From Lithodes maja (Eukaryota > Arthropoda > Malacostraca > Decapoda > Lithodidae): DNA of 64,000 nucleotides. The position numbers and the translations under genes are program-made. The DNA is taken from assembly GCA_037953745.1 (NCBI GenBank), contig JBAKBP010000191.1, forward strand, positions 62,001-126,000. The letters run 5' to 3'. A model generated the notes under the pieces. That model was not told the origin of the DNA, made no database searches, and was given only the letters and a program-made list of their open reading frames with translations. Of this stretch, positions 11,945 to 21,995 are shown piece after piece (position 1 is the first letter of the stretch; each line of letters starts with the position of its first letter).

Positions 11945-12480
11945 AAAGCTGGCTCGAGTTTTCATGAATGTGAAACCCCTAAAACCCGAAATTTGAAAAA
12001 CCCGAGCCAAGTTTTGACCAAAGTTGGCTCGAGTTTGTCGAGTTTTCAGATTAAAAAAAGCCAGTTACCTAATTTTGAAACTTGGCTCGAGTTTTCATGA
12101 ATGTGAAACCCATAAAACCCGAATTTTGAAAAACCCGAGCCAACTTTTGACCAAAGTTGGCTCGAGTTTGTGGATTTTTCAGATTAAAAAAACCCAGTTA
12201 CCTAATTTCGAAACTTGGCTCGAGTTTTCATGAATGTGAAACCCATAAAACCCGAATTTTGAAAAACCCGAGCCAACTTTTGCCCAAAGTTGGCTTGAGT
12301 TTGAGGATTTTCGATAGTAAAAAAACCCAGTTACCTAATTTCGAAAGTTGGCTCGAGTTGTCATGAATGTGAAACCCATAAAACCCGAGCCAACTTTTTA
12401 CCAAAGTTGGCTCGAGTTTGTCGATTTTTCAGAGTAAAAATACATTTACCTAATTTCGAAAGTTGGCTCGGGTTTTCCGT
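11945..12480 (+). repeat. 133-bp satellite array, second variant
   Basis: About four units of 133 bp. Each contains GGCTCGAGTTTTCATGAATG, AAAACCCGA and the palindrome GAGCCAACTTTTGACCAAAG. Two overlapping open frames offset by 133 bp (12024 and 12157) are products of the periodicity, not genes. Looser units continue to about 12660. Confidence 0.85.
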
Positions 12481-12741
12481 GATTTGAAAGTCTTAAAACC
12501 CAACAAATGGAAAACCCGAACCAAGTGTTGTCGGGTTTATGGATTTGTCAGATAAAACAAAAACAGTAACTTAATTTCTAAACTTGGCTCTGGTTTTCCG
12601 GAAAAAAACATGGCCAAGTGTTTGCAAACTTTGGCTCTGGTTACCTGATTTGTGAGAGTAAAAAAAAACCAGGGTAATTATATGGAATAGGCTCGCACCC
12701 TTATTTTTCACGTTTCCTCCAGAATTTGAGAAATGAGTGTT

Positions 12742-12912
12742 TTCATGGTCTTAGTTATAATGTGTTCATTACCCTAACCTAACAACCTAACCTAACCTGG
12801 GGGCTGCCGCCCCCAGACCCCTGCAGTTTTTCATTGTCTTAGTTATACTGTTGTCATTACCCTAACCTAACAACCTAACCTAACCTGGGGGCTGCCACCC
12901 CCAGACCCCCGC
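12742..12912 (+). repeat. Two tandem telomere-like/hairpin cassettes
   Basis: An 86-bp unit is repeated twice: GTCTTAGTTAT..., CATTACCCTAACCTAACAAC, CTAACCTAACCT, then GGGGGCTGCCRCCCCCAGAC. The second copy has one change in the hairpin loop side. Confidence 0.8.
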
Positions 12913-13027
12913 ACGATTAGCATGTGGTAGCATTCAAGGAGACTACTGCAGCACTCTTCTTCTTCTTCTTACCTCTGACTGGGTATAGGCTATCCTTGTG
13001 TTTAATACCCTATACCCCTTTGAAAGG

Positions 13028-13104
13028 ACATTAGCCTAACCTAACAACCTTACCTAACCTAATCTAGTATTATAGGTGGGGGCTGCCGCCCCCACACCCC
13101 CGCT
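13028..13104 (+). repeat. Telomere-like repeat plus GC-hairpin cassette
   Basis: CATTAGCCTAACCTAACAAC leads to CTAGTATTATAGGTGGGGGC, loop TGCC, GCCCCCACACCCCCGC. Its reverse complement with the same flanks is at 38364-38440. Confidence 0.75.
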
Positions 13105-13284
13105 TTGACTTAGATTTTTGGTGTATTTGTCTGTGAAGTGGGTATTTTTCAATTTGATAACGAAAATCTTGCATGCGCACTATATGGAGAAAAATATGCC
13201 GAATCTATTGCTGCCTATTTTCCCTATTAAATTGTTTCTCATAACGTCGCACTAGTGTCCTTGAATATTATCGGGTACCGTACC

Positions 13285-13686
13285 TTATTGAGAAGATGTG
13301 GAGGGAGTAGGTGGTGAGGTACCAGGTAAGAGGAGGTGCGTCGGCGTGTACGGCAAATTAATATAACCTATTATCTGCCAAGGTTCTAAATGGGCATTAT
13401 CGAGGAAGGTCCCTTTTCTATGGGCAGTTGTAAATCCACAATTCCGGCGTGTCGTCGTCTTCTTTAAAAACCAATATTCCGGACATCGCCACTCATTCCT
13501 ATCCTCATAAAAATAACACTCATGGCCACATAGTCGACAAGTGACAGCAGTAGGTAAGCAACCGTGTTCAGTAAATAATTTTAGAGCTGCAGTATTGTTC
13601 CGTGTCGTATCAATTATTATTGAATGAGGCAGAAGAGCACAGCCTTTACACGCACCTGTCATGACTATACTGACCACCGGCTTCAA
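13285..13686 (-). CDS. Merlin/ISXO2-like transposase N-terminal fragment
   Basis: This 133-codon minus-strand frame contains a predicted zinc ribbon: CRLCGHE near residue 50, then WRC and a further Cys about 15 residues later. It is followed by a GTFLDNAHLEPWQIIGYI stretch. That order (CxxC, WRC, R.GTFF..., short hydrophobic helix) is what I know from the N-terminal part of ISXO2-like (IS1595/Merlin) transposases. The DDE catalytic core that should follow is not present downstream; the frame becomes Pro/Thr-rich and stops. It could be a first exon whose GT donor lies after GYI, a truncated transposon, or a domesticated gene piece. It interrupts foldback DNA: the flanking GTCCTTGAATATTAT is found inverted and joined at 38193. 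Codon use looks ordinary. Confidence 0.6.
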   Translation of the reverse strand: MKPVVSIVMTGACKGCALLPHSIIIDTTRNNTAALKLFTEHGCLPTAVTCRLCGHECYFYEDRNEWRCPEYWFLKKTTTRRNCGFTTAHRKGTFLDNAHLEPWQIIGYINLPYTPTHLLLPGTSPPTPSTSSQ

Positions 13687-14284
13687 GGTATTTGGGGGGG
13701 GGGGGGGGGGTGTGAGATGGTAGTTTGTGATTGGTTCACTGCAATGACGTAACTGTTCATATTACAGGTGAGTGATTGGATCCTGCTTATATACGTGACG
13801 ATAACCTATGACGTATAATGACGTGTTCATACAAAACACCAATAAGAAGCCAGAAGTATCTCGTGACGTTATGCAGAAGGGGTGGGAAATATGAACCATT
13901 ATTTCTAATGAGGATTGGCAGGTGGCGTTGTATTCGACTGACAGGTTGATAGAAAGAGCTCTCGAGTAAAAAAAAAAAATGGCTGGCACGAACGGCGCGC
14001 CGTCTATAGGAGATTTTTGACAACCTTGTTACCAAAAAATACATTTCAGTACCGTAATTTTTTATTACGTTTTGCCGAGGGTTAAAACACATTTTCATAT
14101 GATCTTTAAAGCATATACATTACATATTTATCTTCAAATATATCAAAAAAATTTGTGGTATTAAAATAACATTGAACCCTAATTTTTTTTGCATTTTCCG
14201 ATGGGGTTCATAAAAAAAACACGGTAGGGCCTATAAGCCTAATCCTGCGTAGCGGGAGTAATGATATCTCAGGATATTTACCGG

Positions 14285-14403
14285 GCATTTTAAGACTGTT
14301 ATTTCTCAGTAAATACTGATTTCCGCACAGTCCGCACTTCAATTAAACATCCTACAAGTTATAACCAGTCCCCTGACCAGTTCTTAATAGGTTACTTGAG
14401 GAT
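14285..14403 (-). repeat. Dispersed repeat, inverted partner of 1556
   Basis: Reverse complement of 1556-1663, with a small insertion giving CCGCACAGTCCGCAC where the other copy has one CCGCAC. Confidence 0.7.
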
Positions 14404-15811
14404 AGGAAAACGGGAACATAGAGACATTTTTACCTAGCCTACAACTCTTACCAACCAGTTTTATAACCTAGCCTAGGCTATTCTTATTGTTCTCTCTACA
14501 AAAGGTAAATTAATTAACTGTAGGCCTAAACACATTATTAATCATAATCTATATTATTCCCCATTAACAAGACACACTGAATGGTCATTATAATAGCAAA
14601 TAAAGGTCATTTTAGCATCCATTCCCATTCCCAGCAGTAGGAATGACAGTGATAACTCCCCCCGCCCCATCCGGTTCCTGCCACCTGTACTATTATGGCT
14701 GCTGGTGGTCTATTATAACACCTCTACCTCACCACACCACCTCCAGGACTCCCTTACCCCTGTGCCGTTGTCGCAAACCACGATTTTTCTGCCTTTACTG
14801 TCCATTTTGAGCGATATATGAGGCGGGGTAGGCAGCGGCTGAAGTGTTGACAACCTTTTTTCTTCTTCTTCTTCCTCTAGTGAATCAGTCCCTCAGGGTT
14901 ACCAACACCAAGTACGCTAGATAGTCAATTAATTGCCGAAAATCGCTAGAATAATGCCTCAATTTCTACGATATCGCTCTATAATGGCTCAAATTTCCAG
15001 AATATTGCTAGAATTTAAATTTGCCTCTAGATCGAAGTAAATACCAGATAAATACCTGTAAGCCTAGCGGAAAAGTGGCTATATTGGCAACACTGATAAA
15101 TCCCTTCCTTCCCATCCACTAACGCTATCACTTCTCAACCCAATTATCACAATATCTCGCTTAAATCGTGTTCTATCTATTATTATAGCAGAAAACGATT
15201 GTATATATTCTTTAGACATATGCTCTCATTTCTCAGTAATAACAGGACTAAATAGGCGCCCCCCCCCCCCCCCCTAAAGTACATTCTTCTACCCTATCCG
15301 ATAAAACGGCGATGTGATAAAAAAAAAAAAAAAAAAAAATCATGAAGACCTCAATCCAATTTACTACTGGATATGCCAACACCCTAGTGTGGCCGCTTTC
15401 CGCCATCTTGCTATGTTCAATGTCGAGCTCCAATGGATATTATCATATTTACTATTACAAACAAAAATAAAAACTCACATAATGATATACCTTTATAGGC
15501 TAATGTATACGGTACCATTGTTCTATATAGGCTAGTTTTAGCTTTGAGACTGTTATATACACCAAAGACGGTGAAAGACCATTACAATAGCATAGGGAAA
15601 ATTATATTAATTCCATATATTGCTTAACCCTTTGATAATGGGGCCTTCTGTGGGGATCGGCTTTCACCACTGAGGAGTGTTTTATCTTATTTTCACTCAC
15701 TATAACTGATCACCCTAGCACGATAAGTGTACGTATGTGTCAGGGATTTTACAGACACTGAGTACGAGTTCTTCCGAAATGGGAGAGATAAAAGACATGC
15801 ATAAACAAACT
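14404..15811. other. No gene seen; homopolymer runs
   Basis: The stretch holds a C run near 15258-15274 and an A run near 15320-15340. Open frames over the runs are artefacts. No exon, RNA gene or repeat match within the window was recognised. Confidence 0.45.
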
Positions 15812-15900
15812 TAACCCCAGAAATACATAGCTAATGCGATAAGCCTCACGGAAGCAAGACCATGAAAAAAAAACCAAAAAACGCCCCAGGGGCTCTCAAA
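15812..15900 (-). mobile_element. Fragment related to MITE-5
   Basis: GCGATAAGCCTCACGGAAGC and ACCATGAAAAAAAA are the reverse complement of the subterminal region of the TTAA element at 51429-52053. Only this end is recognisable. Confidence 0.5.
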
Positions 15901-15914
15901 TTAAACAAAGGAAT

Positions 15915-16868
15915 ATGTCAATATGTCACCCCTGTCTGAAACAGGGGTGTGTGATGTCCCCGTGGTTGTTTACTGTATATATGGATGGAGTTATGAAAGA
16001 AATACTATCAAGAGCAGTGGATGTTGGTGTATCGCTGAAAAGGGAGGGAATTGAGTGGAAGCTACCTATACTGCTGTTTGCGGATGATACAGTTCTGATG
16101 AGTGATAATGAATGGGAGTTGCAGGGTCTGGTAAATGAGTTTGGAACAGTGTGCGAAAAACGGAATTTGAAGGTAAATACGGGGAAGAGCAAGGTTATGG
16201 TCTTCGAAAGGGGTGAAGTCACAGAGTGTGAGGTGAAGCTGAACGGTCAGGCTATGGAGATCGTCAACTCTTTTAAGTATCTGGGCAGTGTGTTGAGTAA
16301 AGATGGGACTATGGATGAAGAGGTGCGGGAGAGGGTACAACAGGGGAAGAGGGTTGTAGGAACGCTAAAAGCAGTAACAAGAAATAGGGTGGTCAGTATG
16401 GAAGTGAAGAAGTCCTTGCATGACAGTGTGGTAATCCCGACACTGACTTACGGAAGCGAAGCATGGACGTTGGTTGAGAGACTCAGACCAAGAGTGAGAG
16501 CAGTGGAAATGAATTACTTAAGGAGTGCGTGCGGAATTACATGGAGGGATAGACAGACTAATGAGGAAGTAAGAAGGAGGTGTGGTGTAGAGGTAGATGT
16601 GCTGGAAAGTGTGAAAAGGAACAACTTGAGATGGTTCGGCCATATGGAACGTATGGAAAGCGAGAGAATGACTAAGAGGGTGTACGAGAGCGAGGTGGAG
16701 GGACAGAGGGGGAGAGGTAGACCGAATATGAGGTGGAAGGATGGAGTGAGGAACTACATGAATGAAGGCGGTGCTGGTTGGGGGGAGGGGCGTCGACTGA
16801 CAGAGGTGCATGGGGGCGGTTCGTTCGTGGCCACCCCTTCGGGGATCACGGCGTCAGGCAATAGATAG
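15915..16868 (+). CDS. RTE-like LINE reverse transcriptase, 5'-truncated
   Basis: The 317-codon frame is the C-terminal half of a LINE polymerase, which copies the element RNA at the nicked target. The frame opens with a KQGCVMSPWLF block (RT motif 4), then catalytic FADDTVLM (YxDD-type motif) near residue 57 and FKYLGS (motif near the thumb). Next come YGSEAWTL, a WFGHMERM helix, and the GRGRPNMRWKDGV tail typical of RTE-type C-termini. The endonuclease and RT fingers are missing, as expected for 5' truncation. The frame runs into a short GATA-repeat tail at 16861-16880, also RTE-like. A 10-12 bp deletion after RRLT, compared with the copies at 30532 and 63252, removes the GDRGAW region and shifts the frame at the very end. 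Start is arbitrary: there is no native ATG. Confidence 0.85.
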   Translation: MSICHPCLKQGCVMSPWLFTVYMDGVMKEILSRAVDVGVSLKREGIEWKLPILLFADDTVLMSDNEWELQGLVNEFGTVCEKRNLKVNTGKSKVMVFERGEVTECEVKLNGQAMEIVNSFKYLGSVLSKDGTMDEEVRERVQQGKRVVGTLKAVTRNRVVSMEVKKSLHDSVVIPTLTYGSEAWTLVERLRPRVRAVEMNYLRSACGITWRDRQTNEEVRRRCGVEVDVLESVKRNNLRWFGHMERMESERMTKRVYESEVEGQRGRGRPNMRWKDGVRNYMNEGGAGWGEGRRLTEVHGGGSFVATPSGITASGNR

Positions 16869-17024
16869 ATAGATAGAATATGTCATTAGGTGAGATATAA
16901 TTCCTCTCAAGTACTTCCTACCACTCATCCATATGTTTTTCACTGGATATTTGCTCTTTACACCTATTTTCTGGTTCTTCAATGTTCCATGCATGTTCAA
17001 TATACAAGTAAAATATGCGCCTTT

Positions 17025-17303
17025 CAACAGTCCCACTCCTTTTCTGTCCAACTCTCCAACCTGAACTGGCAAATTTTCTCAGCCTTAGCCTATTTCCTCT
17101 ACTCAACAAGTGAACTCGAACAATCTCTCTCAATTACCCTTTCCTTCATCCTATGACTTAAACTGCTTAAAACTTTGTGTCCAGGCATTTTAAGCCCAAC
17201 GTCCCTTGAATTCAGCCGTCACTCTTTCGACTTTGGGGGAGACTCTCGTTGCAGGCAACCTGCCTTTTGTCCCTTCATACACATAGAAAAAAAAAAAAAA
17301 ATG
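17025..17303 (+). pseudogene. Jockey-like LINE 3' end with poly-A
   Basis: The reading SFSVQLSN...YSTSEL matches the last codons of the LINE at 24129-25683. The 3' UTR (CACTCTTTCGACTTTGGGGG) and A-tail at about 17286-17300 also match. Deletions break the frame. Confidence 0.8.
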
Positions 17304-17834
17304 TGGTGCACTAATATTGCTTTTTGTGGTAAATATAACATACTGTACATGTAGGTATTTAGTCCGAACTGAAGCTAAATTTTTCGCACTGGCGAACCTC
17401 TCAGAAACAGGTCTATTGTCGAGTTAATACTTAATACTACAATGAGGCAAGTATAATACAGGGAAATGCTTAATATTGTTTATTAACTCTAAGATAGCAA
17501 ATAGAATAAACACAAATTCTTACATAAACATCAATCACAAGAGGTATAGTTTTAAGTTCAGAATCTCGGATACATTACGATAGTCGTAAGCGCTGGTAAA
17601 ATATGATATGAAAGGTATGAAAGAGTGATAGAGAATGGGATTCAGTATACAACCAGTCGTGTGCACTGTGAGCTAAGCCAAGCTCAGTACAGTACTGTAG
17701 GGTGAAGTGGGGGTAATCCATATTACATACATGTACCGTACAGTACCGTTATGTATATACTCGGGCACATATCCCATAGCTGAGGGTGGCCAACTCTAGA
17801 TAGAGCATATAATTTAAAGACTGCTTTGTCTATA
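17304..17834. other. No gene seen; one short shared motif
   Basis: No coding signal. CCCATAGCTGAGGGTGGCCA at 17778 is one of four related copies in the window (see findings). Confidence 0.45.
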
Positions 17835-18470
17835 GTGTGGTTAGTCTCACGTCCTAAATGGCGACATTCCAGGCGACCCTGTCAAGTTCTTTAACCCGTG
17901 GAGCCCCGGCTAGTTTTGTATTGTTTGTTCACCAGAACCCGGCCGGTTTTCAATTTTTTTTTTATTCCAGAAACAATAGCGAATGGGTTAGGAATCAAGG
18001 AAAAACCACGAAAAACCGCTCAAAAAGCTTAAAGAATGGTCCTACAGAGCCCCCGAAAACGTATTTTACAAGAGTAAAAAATTGAAGGCAATTACCCCAA
18101 AAAAACAGGTTATTGCGCGCTCACGCGCACGCACGTGAACTTTGAGTTTTCAACCATCGGCACGGTTGCGTGGGATACGTACACAGTTCCCATACAAATC
18201 TGAGCCCTCTCGAGTGGCTACACCTGAGGTTACGGTCGGAGCAATTAGGGTGACTCGTCAGACGCGTCGCTGGGGCTGGACGGGTTAATTTAAGATTGGA
18301 TCGGAGTACCTGATCCCACATCTTTCTAGGTCCACCTCTATGCGCAGCTCCCCCCACATGTCCATGTGTCCAAACCAACAAGTCGGATCATGCGCATCAC
18401 TTCACTGATACTCCTAATGCCCAGACGCCTTCTTAATTCCTCACTCGATACCCCGTCGCTAAGGTGGAAA
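17835..18470 (-). pseudogene. LINE 3' fragment split by MITE-3
   Basis: The minus-strand reading GGPRKMWDQVLRSNLK and the flank CCTAAATGGCGACATTCCAG match the LINE fragment at 25895-26210 (GGPRKTWDRTIRADLK). The insertion at 17891-18288 separates the two parts. This is the C-terminal end of an RTE-like or related polymerase. Confidence 0.7.
17891..18288. mobile_element. MITE-3, TTAA-flanked
   Basis: TTAA at 17891-17894 and 18285-18288. Terminal inverted repeats are CCCGTGGAGCCCCGGC and, on the other strand, CCCGTCCAGCCCCAGC. The uninterrupted LINE sequence can be read at 26018 (GTCAAGTTCTTGGATTTGAG), which places the break exactly at TTAA. No coding capacity. Confidence 0.85.
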
Positions 18471-18607
18471 ATTATTCACTAAAACCCAGGAAAGCAACTT
18501 AATTGAAAATCATTAGTGGTATAGTATAATTCATGTACAGGGCCATTTCAACTATTTATATCAAGAAATGTTAAGGTCCATTTATAGACATTTTTTCAAA
18601 TGGTACA

Positions 18608-18785
18608 GATCACCCCCATTATGGAGGCCCCATTATGGGGGTGATCCATACATCATACTTTGCATCACCTTAATGTGTACTGAGAATGTAGTAAAACCCA
18701 GGCACGGCCTGGGATTGAACTGCCGACCCTTCGATCAGCAGCCAGACGCGCTACTGACAATGCCACGGCACGTGGCAAGTAGTGA
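18608..18785 (-). mobile_element. tRNA-derived SINE with adjoining palindrome
   Basis: On the minus strand a tRNA-like head at about 18785-18700 has an A-box-like TGGCATTGTCAGTAGCG and a B-box-like CAGTTCAATCCCAGG. Beyond it, 18608-18646 is a near-perfect palindrome of GATCACCCCCATTATGG arms. The head is too diverged to be a working tRNA gene. Confidence 0.6.
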
Positions 18786-18819
18786 TTAACACTTACGCTG
18801 GTGATGGGCTGGTCTATCA

Positions 18820-19215
18820 GAATGAGAGTTGAGCGTTCTCTGCCATACCCATAGCTTACTCTGACTGTTCCTTTTACTTATGTATTTTCTAGATCTCGAG
18901 TGACGGCGTCTTTTCCGTGGATTGACCTCCCTACTGCCAACCCTGGCAGATTGGGAGCCAAAGCGTCACATTTTTCCTTTGCCCCTCAACTTTCCCTTTA
19001 TAATTGCTGAGGGGCACAGGGCCTTGGGTGGGGCTTTTGTTTCCCAGGCGTTTCCGCAGCCTCCTCAGCTCCCCGCCTTTGAGTGGCTTCGGTCACCTGG
19101 GCATTATTAGTGGTAAGCTGGGAGGGTTCTGTGGGGGCGCTCGGTTATGGCCTTGGCCTTGCTCGGGACCTTGGGGCTGCTCGGCCAGACAGCCTGAGGA
19201 ACAGCAACAACAACA
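18820..19215 (+). repeat. Repeat family W, about 400 bp, (AAC)n end
   Basis: It includes AGATCTCGAGTGACGGCGTC, TTTATAATTGCTGAGGGGCA and GCTCGGGACCTTGGGGCTGC, ending in CAACAACAAC. Two other copies lie at 48295-48560 and 49025-49445 on the minus strand. The conserved open frame TEGHRALGG... varies in frame between copies, so I do not call it a gene. A SINE or LINE 3' end is likely. Confidence 0.7.
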
Positions 19216-19924
19216 CTTATGCTGCAGGCATAATTCCACCTACTTCCGCCATAATATTAGAGCTCATTCAGGCACTCCTGAATGATTAAGCAAGTGTTTG
19301 AATGAAATTAAATATATTCAGCCAAAACCTAGAAGAAAATAGCTTCAAAATGACACTAGAACGAGCTTCGTAGCGCCCGGGAGTAACCCGCAGCAGTACC
19401 AAAGACATTGGCAAATATTAGCTAATTATGAGCAATGGCACGCTACATTTGCCTTTGGCAGCGCTGCAGAAGTCTCGAGAGATATGTGGGGGACCCTTCA
19501 GTGCGCCGGCCACCGTGCTGGAAAGTGGAGGGGACCCTCTCGCGCTCCCGCCCACTGACACTCGATTCTACGCTTTAAAAGCCTGTAAATTATCATGGCG
19601 TTCCTGAAAGTCTCCTACAGTGAAAGGGTTAAACAAATTTTCTAGTCATCCAGCTTTCATATATCCAGTAACTGAAAAAGATAGAAGTACATGTTAGAGT
19701 ATTGTACTGTATCATAGTCTACTTTATTTATTTCACTTCCAACACCAAACACCTCCCATGAAATTAATGAAAGCATGTGATCCTCCCGGGATTTGAACCT
19801 GGTTTACCACATCAGCAGAAATACAAATATTATAAGAGTTTTTGATGTATAGAAAGTACGTTAAATGATTAACCTGGAAAGTCTTTATTCCAGATGTTGA
19901 GGGGAAGAGACCTTGTCCGGAAGT
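19216..19924. other. No gene seen
   Basis: A short B-box-like word (CCGGGATTTGAACCTGG on the plus strand) near 19787 may be a SINE relic. Otherwise nothing recognisable. Confidence 0.4.
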
Positions 19925-21420
19925 ATAACATAAATTAAAATGTAAAACTTGCAAACTAAACAAACCAAAATTGGGACAAGGACAATATAAAGTCAAAGTA
20001 AATTATCAAAATCGCTATGTGGAACAACGCTTACTAAAATGAAAATTATTAAATAAAAGAACACAATCCACCACATAGGGTGTACGTTACTACATGAGTA
20101 AGTTAATCTGTTTCCCAAGCAAACTAATCGCACATATAACAACGCACTATCGTCACGTTAAAGGAATTAGTCAAGTTTGGGAAGTCCGGGACGTTCTGGT
20201 AAATTTTACTAAACTCTGCATGAATAAAGAAACTACATGTTAAATGTCAAAATATTATTTAAGATCAAATTTGCAACATGACAAGACATTAACAATAGTA
20301 CAAAATACAAATATTGATAAGATATCTCTACCATTACAAAATAATATATAAAATACAGTACAGCACTCACTAACGATAGTGCTATCGGGTAGGTACCTGT
20401 AAGCATAGCATGCCTCAAGTGACCCCTATCAATAACTACCCTACAAATAACCTACATTTATCGCACAAATAAACTAAGGAAATCGCAAAAGCAAGCAATT
20501 GATACTATCGACAATGAATACATATAATATAAAGACAAATAATTGCAAAATATGAAGTAACAACAGATTTAAACAAAGAGTACTCTTTTAACAAGAACAA
20601 CCAATTTAAAAAATCATCAATATTAATATTAATAATAGAAAAAGAAAAAGATAAACAATAAATACAGACAAAAAACAATAAATACAGACAAAAAGTAAGC
20701 AGAGGTTATACAAGAAACTTCAAGTTAAAAATGCTTGATTAAAATTATTGATATCAAATTTTAGAATACAGTCACAATAATTGACCCTAAAAAGATTAAA
20801 TTTATGGAACAATTTACTTGCCTCAAAACCTCTGTCTACTAAGAGTCTGTATAGTAACCTAGCTCTAGCCCAAAAGTCATCTACTTTAGTGCAAATTTTA
20901 CAAAATCTTATTAACTGGGAATAAAAACAATTATAATAAAATGCCCCAGAACGAGAAGCCCACCACGGAAGCCACGAGCGAGAACAAAGAAACGGGAACA
21001 GAGACACCCGAAGGAAAGGCCCACAGAACGAAAGGACCAGGTGACCAAGCCAACCAGTTCAGACAGGCCGAAGCCCGCAGGGCTAAGCAGCTCCAAACCA
21101 CACCTGCCTATCGCTTCTTGGTGAGTTATCTGCTCAACAGGTGGCATTGTGTGTGTGTGTAAGTGTGAGAGTCCGAGTGTAGGGGGTGAGACAGTGAAGC
21201 ACGGGAACGAGGTGGCTTCAGAGATGGGGTCGTTTCGGGCCATGAGTGAGCACCGTGCCTCATGTGAAGGCAAGATGGCAGGTGCTCGTTGTACTCTACG
21301 TGCTTCACATGTCTCACTCCCTAGACTGGAACAAGACCTCACGGGCTTCACTGTTCATTGTAAAGCGGTGAATGTTAAGGCTTTCAGCCTATGCCCGAGA
21401 GGAAGTAAGTTGGAATATAG

Positions 21421-21453
<33 letters not shown>

Positions 21454-21658
21454 ACTGACCCTTCCCCCACCTCGCGTATCCACTACCCATCGTGTCCTAC
21501 ACCTCTTACCCGCCAGACTCTACCTACATGATGATGAACATGAATACACCTTAATTTAATACACCCATGCCCTGTCCCTAAGTTAAGATATCAATATCAA
21601 CATACCCTAAAATACCTTGTCTTGCCAGACTAAGTTTCTGAAGACCAACCGCCCCCAT

Positions 21659-21995
21659 CTATCTATCTATCTATCTATTGCCTGACGCCGTGATCCCCGA
21701 AGGGGTGGCCACGAACGAACCGCCCCCATGCACCTCTGTCCCCAGTCAGTCGACGCCCCTCCCCCCAACCAGCACCGCCTTCGTTCATGTAGTTCCTCAC
21801 TCCATCCTTCCACCTCATATTCGGTCTACCTCTCCCCCTCTGTCCCTCCACCTCGCTCTCATACACCCTCTTAGTCATTCTCTCGCTTTCCATACGTTCC
21901 ATATGGCCGAACCATCTCAAGTTGTTCCTTTTCACACTTTCCAGCACACCTACCTCCACACCACACCTCCTTCTTACTTCCTCATTAGTCTGTCT
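21659..21995 (-). mobile_element. RTE-like LINE 3' fragment in LTR-B
   Basis: GCCCCCAT is duplicated at 21651-21658 and 21996-22003. The insert is a 5'-truncated copy of the 15915 family with its TATC (GATA) tail on the left. The minus frame includes NNLRWFGHMERM and GRGRPNMRWKDGV, and here GDRGAWGRFVRGHPF is intact. Confidence 0.88.

Larger units (their letters stand above)
9258..14130. mobile_element. Possible giant foldback element
   Basis: The left end (9258-9360 plus 9842-9930, with AATATATGGTACTAAAATGG and CCTATAGACGGC) is echoed in reverse complement at 13997-14100 (GCCGTCTATAGG, GGTTAAAACACATTTTCATA). The conserved CATAGCCCTCCCCACTATCG border faces inward at 10937 and outward at 11870. 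Between them lie two 133-bp satellite arrays and hairpin cassettes. A second copy of the left arm is at 36636-38640. The symmetry is strong, but the exact ends are not proven. Confidence 0.5.

Noticed and set aside
12024..12366. Two tandem 69-codon frames
   Set aside because: They are offset by exactly the 133-bp satellite period.
10505..12480. CRISPR-like regular repeats
   Set aside because: Units are 133 bp with no unique spacers, in eukaryotic foldback DNA.
20941..21162. Protein MPQNEKPTTEAT... as a gene
   Set aside because: Open in two copies but with frame-shifting differences; it lies at the LTR-B edge and no domain is recognisable.
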